Source of the DNA: Hamiltosporidium magnivora
Taxonomy: Eukaryota; Microsporidia; Dubosqiidae
NCBI GenBank assembly: GCA_004325065.1
Contig: PITI01000382.1
Span: forward strand, 1-13,243
DNA length: 13,243 bases
Direction of reading: 5' to 3'
Shown here piece after piece: positions 8,386 through 13,243 of the stretch. The notes beneath the pieces are model-generated. The model saw only the letters and a list, made by a program, of their open reading frames with translations, was not told the DNA's origin and made no database searches. The first letter of the stretch is position 1. Each line of letters starts with the position of its first letter. Both the position numbers and the translations under genes were made by a program.

Positions 8386-9438
8386 ATGTTATTTTTTAGT
8401 ATGGTATTTATAAAGTTGATAATATCTAAAGATATCGAAGAAAAATTTTTGGATAAACCTTTGTCATTATATACTTCGTCTGGCTCTACGAAAGGACTTG
8501 TAAGATTTCCTAAATCAGGAATATTTTTTAGAGATGCTGAAAAGATTATAGGAATAGGTGACAAGGTACATATTACTAAAGCAGCTAAAAATAGATACAC
8601 TATTACGGTATTTAATTCAAAAATATGCTACTTTCCTTCTCGGAAACGTATTGAGCCTTGTAAAGCTGAATTAGATGAAGAGGATGGGTGGTCTATCAAA
8701 AAAGAAAAAGGTTTTTATATGATTAAATCAAAACATAATCATAAAAAACCGCTAAAAAATAGGAAATGTTTAAAAATTGACGTGTCAAATAAACCTCGTG
8801 CTGATTTATATAAAATTTCAGCAGAAAATTGTGATAAGAAAGATAAGGATCAATTATTTTCCTTTAAACCCCATAGAACTGCAATAGAAGATAATGAAAT
8901 CGAGTCAGGATCAGTAGAAATGAGTTATAAAGAATCAAATAGAGAATCTTCCTCTGAAATGTTAGAAACTCCATTTGAAAGTCAAAACGAAGGACTTATT
9001 GAAGGTATAAAAGAAGGTCTCATTACAACACCGATACGCATAACAACCTGTACGACCCAAACCCCTGACTATTCTACTCAGATTCCCCAAAATACTTACA
9101 ATTATTCAAATTCATATTACAGCAATTACCAGCAACCAAATACATATGAAAACAGAACACAACCGTCTTATAATCAGCAATACGGATACAACAATACACA
9201 ACCCGCACAACCATCATATAATCCATATCAACAGCCATCGTATAATCCATATCAACAGCCCCCATCAACTCAATATGCCCCTAGCAACAATATATGTGAG
9301 CCTACAAAACCTTTTTATTCTACTGTTGGAGCAACAGAACCGATTTATATTCATACTGATGCATACGGAAACTCTTATATTTCAGGTAAAATCCCAGTTT
9401 GCTCTCAAAACATGTCCTTGCTCTTAGTTTGTCAATAG
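8386..9438 (+). CDS. Secreted ricin-B-like (beta-trefoil-like) protein with Pro/Gln/Tyr-rich tail
   Basis: 350 aa from ATG 8386. An in-frame TTG at 8371 adds five codons, but there is no in-frame ATG before the upstream TAA, so 8386 is preferred. Residues 1-14 are a hydrophobic signal peptide (cleavage probably near Ser14). Residues about 20-161 are a ricin-B-like domain with GDKVHI, KICYF, IEPCK, EEDGW, RKCLKID and DQLFSF, the last like a worn QxW repeat. Cys 81, 92, 128 and 149 match the paralogue at identical spacing and probably pair in two disulfides. Residues 162-215 are acidic/Ser-rich; 223-300 are rich in Pro, Gln, Tyr, Asn and Ser with two SYNPYQQP repeats. More Cys lie at 222, 304, 339 and 349, and the protein ends LLLVCQ. 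No membrane anchor is visible. Ricin-B-like domains usually bind sugars, and such proteins occur among microsporidian secreted proteins; a spore wall, polar tube or host-interface role is inferred. No enzyme or toxin subunit is present. Confidence 0.8.
   Translation: MLFFSMVFIKLIISKDIEEKFLDKPLSLYTSSGSTKGLVRFPKSGIFFRDAEKIIGIGDKVHITKAAKNRYTITVFNSKICYFPSRKRIEPCKAELDEEDGWSIKKEKGFYMIKSKHNHKKPLKNRKCLKIDVSNKPRADLYKISAENCDKKDKDQLFSFKPHRTAIEDNEIESGSVEMSYKESNRESSSEMLETPFESQNEGLIEGIKEGLITTPIRITTCTTQTPDYSTQIPQNTYNYSNSYYSNYQQPNTYENRTQPSYNQQYGYNNTQPAQPSYNPYQQPSYNPYQQPPSTQYAPSNNICEPTKPFYSTVGATEPIYIHTDAYGNSYISGKIPVCSQNMSLLLVCQ
9211..9258 (+). repeat. 24-bp in-frame tandem repeat in the tail
   Basis: Two adjacent 24-base units that differ at one base (TCA against TCG, both Ser). 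Each encodes PSYNPYQQ and extends the Pro/Gln/Tyr tail. The near-identity points to recent duplication; the copy number may vary between isolates. Confidence 0.8.
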
Positions 9439-9444
9439 AATAAA
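9439..9444 (+). terminator. AATAAA polyadenylation signal directly after the stop
   Basis: AATAAA follows the TAG stop with no spacer. In the paralogue the same hexamer overlaps the stop. Very short 3' UTRs are usual in microsporidia (established knowledge); its use here is inferred. Confidence 0.45.
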
Positions 9445-10030
9445 CTAAATATTAACATAAATTACATCGATTTTTTATCATTTATCTTTGTTTTTACATG
9501 TAAAACACAGTTTTATGATTGTTCTTAGCTGTATTTTTGTGTCAAAAATGTTTACTCTTTCAAATGAGATTCTCAGTATTGATTTTGTTTTTAAATTAAA
9601 TGTTTCGGCTATAAAAATAGATTATATTTTAGTTTTTGGATTAAATATAAGTATTTCTCTCTAAAAGTATCAAAAACCCCGTTTAAATTCCCAAACTATA
9701 CTTTAGTTATAGCTTTTTATTAATTGCTTTCTGTAGATTCTATAATTTACTATAAATTGGATTTTAAATCGTTTTTTTGTTTCATAATGAATATATAAAT
9801 AGATTTCAAACTAATATGACATTTAAGTATTTTGGAATCTAAGTGTAGAATGAAGGTAAAAATTTACAACTCAGGATTTTTAAACTTTTTTTTTGATTCA
9901 GACCAATATCTATCTATTATTTTTACCAGTCTATTCAGATATAAAATTTGAAATATCAATTGTATATTAATTAAATTCGAATAATAAATACGCTTGAAAT
10001 AAATTTGAATAATTTCTAATTATATAACAC
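9445..10030. other. AT-rich intergenic region, no gene seen
   Basis: Non-coding DNA between the first lectin-like gene and repeat copy B. No supported ORF or RNA gene on either strand. Confidence 0.5.
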
Positions 10031-10160
10031 CTTAATACATATTCCTGTTCACTTATACTCTCGGTGTCGAGGATGAACAAATGAAAATTTATTTCTTTTA
10101 ATCGATATAACTCAGGATTATAGGAGATCGGCCTATATATCCTGATATAACACCAATATA
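10031..10160. repeat. Dispersed repeat, copy B, between the paralogous genes
   Basis: The second copy of the repeat at 1355-1497, in the same orientation. The core 10058-10081 matches 1384-1407 with one difference; similarity fades on both sides (TACATATTCC upstream; TAATCGATATAACTCAGGAT and CCAATAT-like blocks downstream). The hairpin seen in copy A just after the core is eroded here, which suggests copy B is older or under no constraint. Confidence 0.6.
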
Positions 10161-10871
10161 TACAATTATATTTATAATAAATTGTTTAGTATTTTTACTG
10201 AATAAGTCATAATAATACTTTCTACGGAGAACTGAAATTGTAAATAAAATCTTAATGAATATTAACTAATTGTGAAAATCGCTTTTTAATGGATGGAGCA
10301 AAGATCCCAAAAGCAAACCAAATAATCAATAAATCTTTCTTTTATCTTTTTTTAATTTCGAAATTAATTTTAACACTTTTTTTCATTAATGAATATTATT
10401 TCTAAAAAAATCTTAAGTGATACAATAAATTCTATTCATTTCTCTATAAATAAGCTATTCATTTGTGAAAATATTTTAATTTTATGATCTAAGTTAGTAT
10501 TTTTTACGACAAATTTTTAACAGAGTAAGTTGGTTCCAGAAAATTTAAGACTTAAGCTTACGTGAGTGTAAATATTTATTCAAATCAATGTATTATCTTT
10601 CTTAAAAGATCAATTTTAAGAATCAGATATTTTATCAAACAGTTAAACATAAATGATACACCAAAGATAATCATTGAGTTTCAACAAATAATATTTTACT
10701 TTATGATTCATATTAAATAAATTATAAGTAAATTTAAATATTGAACTTCCGACTGAAATAATACCAATATTTTTAATTTTGGCTTTTATATGTATAATCT
10801 AAAACATATTGATGTACGTTGTTACAAATCAATTTTTAAAAAAATCAAATATATTTTTAATAGGTATAATG
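10161..10871. other. AT-rich intergenic region, no gene seen
   Basis: Featureless AT-rich DNA upstream of the second lectin-like gene. No supported coding on either strand. Confidence 0.5.
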
Positions 10872-10905
10872 TAAAACGTTTAATAATTAAATAAAATTAT
10901 AAAAG
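10872..10905 (+). promoter_or_regulatory. Shared upstream element with TATA-like box
   Basis: TAAAACG (10872-10878) and AATTATAAAAG (10895-10905) repeat the words found before the first paralogue, with a longer gap between them. TATAAAAG lies about 20 bases before the ATG at 10926. Confidence 0.5.
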
Positions 10906-10925
10906 AAGTCAAATTTTAATATGAA

Positions 10926-11909
10926 ATGTTGTTAAAATTACGATTCTTTATATTTGTGTTGTGTAGTATTGTGAAAGCGGATAGCATGAGAAAAGAAATT
11001 ATAGGAAAGCATATAAATATATTTACTGCTAAAGGAGATGAAAGAAGGCTTGTAATGGCAGATAATATGCTTGGTTTCTCACATTTAGATGCTATTGTTG
11101 GTGATATGGATAAAGTTGTTTTTGAAAAAGTTAAAGATAACAGATATAGAATCACTGTAAATGGAAGGAAGATGTGTTATTTCAATTCTAGAAAGAATAT
11201 AGAACCGTGTAAATCGGAAAAGGAGGAAGAAGATGGGTGGGCTGTAGAAACTGGCGGTGACGCTTTTATGATACGATCAAAGTATAAAAGTAAAGTCTTA
11301 GGAAGACCAAGGAAGTGTTTAGCAATAGATATGACAAAAAGATTTGGTAAAAATAGTTTTTCAGTCAAGGCTGCACAGTGTAGTGCTCAAGATGACAATC
11401 AACTATTTTTATTCCGTGATTATATAAATCCAGAGGATCCTCCACCACAAAATACAAACGATCCAGATTCATCAGAAAGTTCTTCTTCAGTAAAAGAGGA
11501 CCAACCTATTCTAACCGCCATGAAAGAACATGGATGTGCTACCCCTAGTAAAGTTGAAACCACCATTGTTAAGAGACCGAATACACCATCACCTCCACCT
11601 CCACAGCAAACATATTCAAGTTCTAGCGCACCGATTCAACAATACTCAGTACCTGTTCAGCCAATAAATTCCACAACCTATCCAACCGCTTATAACACCG
11701 CATACAATTACGCCTATGCAAATGCCACCCCTCATCAATCAATTCCATCACCTACTTATAACCGATCTACATCTGCATGTTCAACTAACTCTCTTTTACC
11801 GCCTTCATCTTCATCCCAATATTATTATGTCAATAGCAACAGTATTTCTAATTTAGCAGCTCCTCAAACATATACTACAAATACTTTACCTACACTTCTT
11901 TGTCAATAA
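10926..11909 (+). CDS. Secreted ricin-B-like (beta-trefoil-like) protein with Pro/Ser-rich tail
   Basis: 327 aa, a paralogue of the gene at 8386-9438. ATG 10926 gives a clear signal peptide (residues 1-18, MLLKLRFFIFVLCSIVKA, cleavage probably after Ala18). Residues about 25-164 are the ricin-B-like domain, with MDKVVF, KMCYF, IEPCK, EEDGW, RKCLAID and DNQLFLF; Cys 84, 95, 131 and 152 have exactly the spacing of the paralogue (11, 36, 21). A Pro/acidic/Ser linker (168-195) leads to a tail rich in Pro, Ser, Thr, Tyr and Asn with Cys 204 and 285 and a Cys-Gln end (LPTLLCQ, Cys 326). The domain is clearly conserved while the tail has diverged, except for its cysteines. An ATG at 10921 opens only four codons before a stop. 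The tandem arrangement and shared upstream words suggest duplication and co-expression. A cell-surface or spore-coat/polar-tube role is inferred, not shown. Confidence 0.8.
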   Translation: MLLKLRFFIFVLCSIVKADSMRKEIIGKHINIFTAKGDERRLVMADNMLGFSHLDAIVGDMDKVVFEKVKDNRYRITVNGRKMCYFNSRKNIEPCKSEKEEEDGWAVETGGDAFMIRSKYKSKVLGRPRKCLAIDMTKRFGKNSFSVKAAQCSAQDDNQLFLFRDYINPEDPPPQNTNDPDSSESSSSVKEDQPILTAMKEHGCATPSKVETTIVKRPNTPSPPPPQQTYSSSSAPIQQYSVPVQPINSTTYPTAYNTAYNYAYANATPHQSIPSPTYNRSTSACSTNSLLPPSSSSQYYYVNSNSISNLAAPQTYTTNTLPTLLCQ

Positions 11910-11910
11910 A
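11905..11910 (+). terminator. AATAAA polyadenylation signal overlapping the stop
   Basis: The TAA stop (11907-11909) lies inside AATAAA, and a T-rich stretch follows. This matches the compact 3' end of the paralogue. Function is inferred from position only. Confidence 0.45.
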
Positions 11911-13057
11911 AATCTTTTAACTCAAAATTCAGACTTTTTTAATAATCTTACTCTTTTTTTAGAAAAATATAAACATTTAATATTGTAAAATTCAAAATTA
12001 TATTAATTAAATTAAAAAAAACGTATTTTTAAAAGAATATAAATTTAATAACGAATATATCTTTTAAATAAAAATTATATATTAAAATCTAAATCGATAT
12101 TTTTATACGCATATCTTTTTTAAAAACTACTTTTAGATAAAATAATGGAATTTTATGTCTTTCTTTTAATTTTATATAAAATTTCCGATATTCCATATTC
12201 TTTAGAATATTTCTTATTTATTTGTTTAACACTGTTAATGAGTTAATTTTAATATAAATTTTGAAACTCTTATAAGATTTCATAAAATTTACGAATACAA
12301 AAAAAATATTTAGAGCCAACTTACATTTCAATAATATTTGCCTTTAAAAACCAATACCTGCAAACCTCTTCAAATTATAACTTGTTATTAGAAAAGAGAA
12401 GAAAAAATATATTTGAGCAGTTTTTTTAGATAAAATCTGGTGTATAATTTTTCTTGAAGTAAACAAATATTTTCATTTTTTTCCATCGTAACTTAAAAAG
12501 TTACTCAAATCTTGAGACTTTAAAATTTTGACATACATGAAAATGTCTTTAATCCGTATGTCTTAATTTTAGTGCATACTAATTCAAAACAAGAAATTAA
12601 ATACTACGAAACGTATTTTAAAATATAAAATTGTGGTTTCAAACTACTTAAATCAAAATTTATTTCTTTTTTAAGAAATAATTAAAGTATTTTCTCAATA
12701 AATATCTATATCTAGAAATAATTATATGTATTTATTTATTAGTTCATTTATTTATATATAAAACTGTTTTTTTTTCTATTTGTATTAAGAGTTTTCTTAT
12801 AAATCTGTACGAAATATAAATTTGATATAAATTTTCATACGTTTTATAGTAAATAAATAATTTAAAATAATATTCTCAACTAAAATAGAAACATAGAGGT
12901 TCTATGTTATCTAAATATTTAAGAAAGTTTCTTTAATGGTCTTACATAGGTAGTATAGAGACTTTTTTTTATATTTTAAATCAATTCGGTTTTATTTTTA
13001 CATCAATAATTCGCCAAGCTGACTTAATTAAAAAGCTTTTTTATGAACTCAAATCTA
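11911..13057. other. Very AT-rich gene-free region
   Basis: The most AT-rich part of the window, with no ORF worth reporting on either strand. There is one perfect hairpin, AACATAGA-GGT-TCTATGTT (12890-12908). It leads directly into the 8-bp satellite. Confidence 0.5.
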
Positions 13058-13243
13058 TTCAATAGTTCAATAGTTCAATAGTTCAATAGTTCAATAGTTC
13101 AATAGTTCAATAGTTCAATAGTTCAATAGTTCAATAGTTCAATAGTTCAATAGTTCAATAGTTCAATAGTTCAATAGTTCAATAGTTCAATAGTTCAATA
13201 GTTCAATAGTTCAATAGTTCAATAGTTCAATAGTTCAATAGTT
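13058..13243. repeat. (TTCAATAG)n satellite, 23 perfect copies
   Basis: 186 bases of TTCAATAG without a single visible mismatch: 23 full units plus two bases, running off the end of the window. The true length is unknown. The unit is not G-rich, so it is unlike ordinary telomere repeats. Perfect copies imply recent expansion or active homogenisation. Confidence 0.95.

Noticed and set aside
9074..9427. Other-frame ORFs within the tail of the first lectin-like gene (both strands)
   Set aside because: They are shadows of a repetitive, Pro/Gln/Tyr-rich coding sequence and have no independent support.
10916..11368. Minus-strand ORFs over the second lectin-like gene
   Set aside because: They lie opposite a clear coding sequence with a signal peptide and conserved domain.
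13058..13243. CRISPR array
   Set aside because: There are no spacers; this is a pure 8-bp tandem repeat.
13058..13243. Canonical telomere repeat
   Set aside because: The unit is neither G-rich nor strand-asymmetric and does not resemble TTAGG or TTAGGG types. Left only as a weak possibility in the findings.

Overview
The window looks like part of a very AT-rich, transposon-littered eukaryotic genome, most plausibly that of a microsporidian parasite. The evidence is indirect. There are two intronless genes for short secreted proteins with a ricin-B-like (beta-trefoil-like) domain. Each has a TATA-like box close to the start codon and an AATAAA signal on or next to the stop codon. Both sit in long non-coding DNA with degraded animal-type transposon copies. 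No rRNA or other marker gene confirms the organism, so this is inference.

Left part (1-2463): a G+C-rich patch of unknown nature (1-180), an AT-rich gap, then a broken hAT-superfamily transposase on the + strand (about 725-2463). It resembles the GTF2IRD2/ZBED5-like group found in animals. A short repeat (about 1355-1497) lies inside it, and a diverged second copy lies between the two intact genes (about 10031-10160).

Middle (2464-8330): no intact gene is recognised. On the minus strand there is a 98-codon unidentified ORF (3941-4237), a decayed BACK/kelch-like fragment (4392-4960), a G+C-rich island with a damaged reading frame (5060-5240), and a decayed DD35E integrase of the KRAB-A-domain-containing-2 (KRBA2)-like or Ty3/Ginger type (about 5939-7070). 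In the integrase the position of the catalytic Glu is now a TAG codon.

Right part (8332-11910): two tandem paralogous genes, 350 and 327 codons, both + strand. Each encodes a signal peptide, a ricin-B-like domain with four cysteines at identical spacing, an acidic/Ser-rich linker, and a Pro/Gln/Tyr/Ser/Asn-rich tail. The tails have similarly spaced cysteines and end in Leu-rich residues plus Cys-Gln. They share upstream elements. The likely setting is secretion to the spore wall, polar tube or host interface (inference).

The right end (13058-13243) is a perfect (TTCAATAG)n array of 23 copies that runs off the window.
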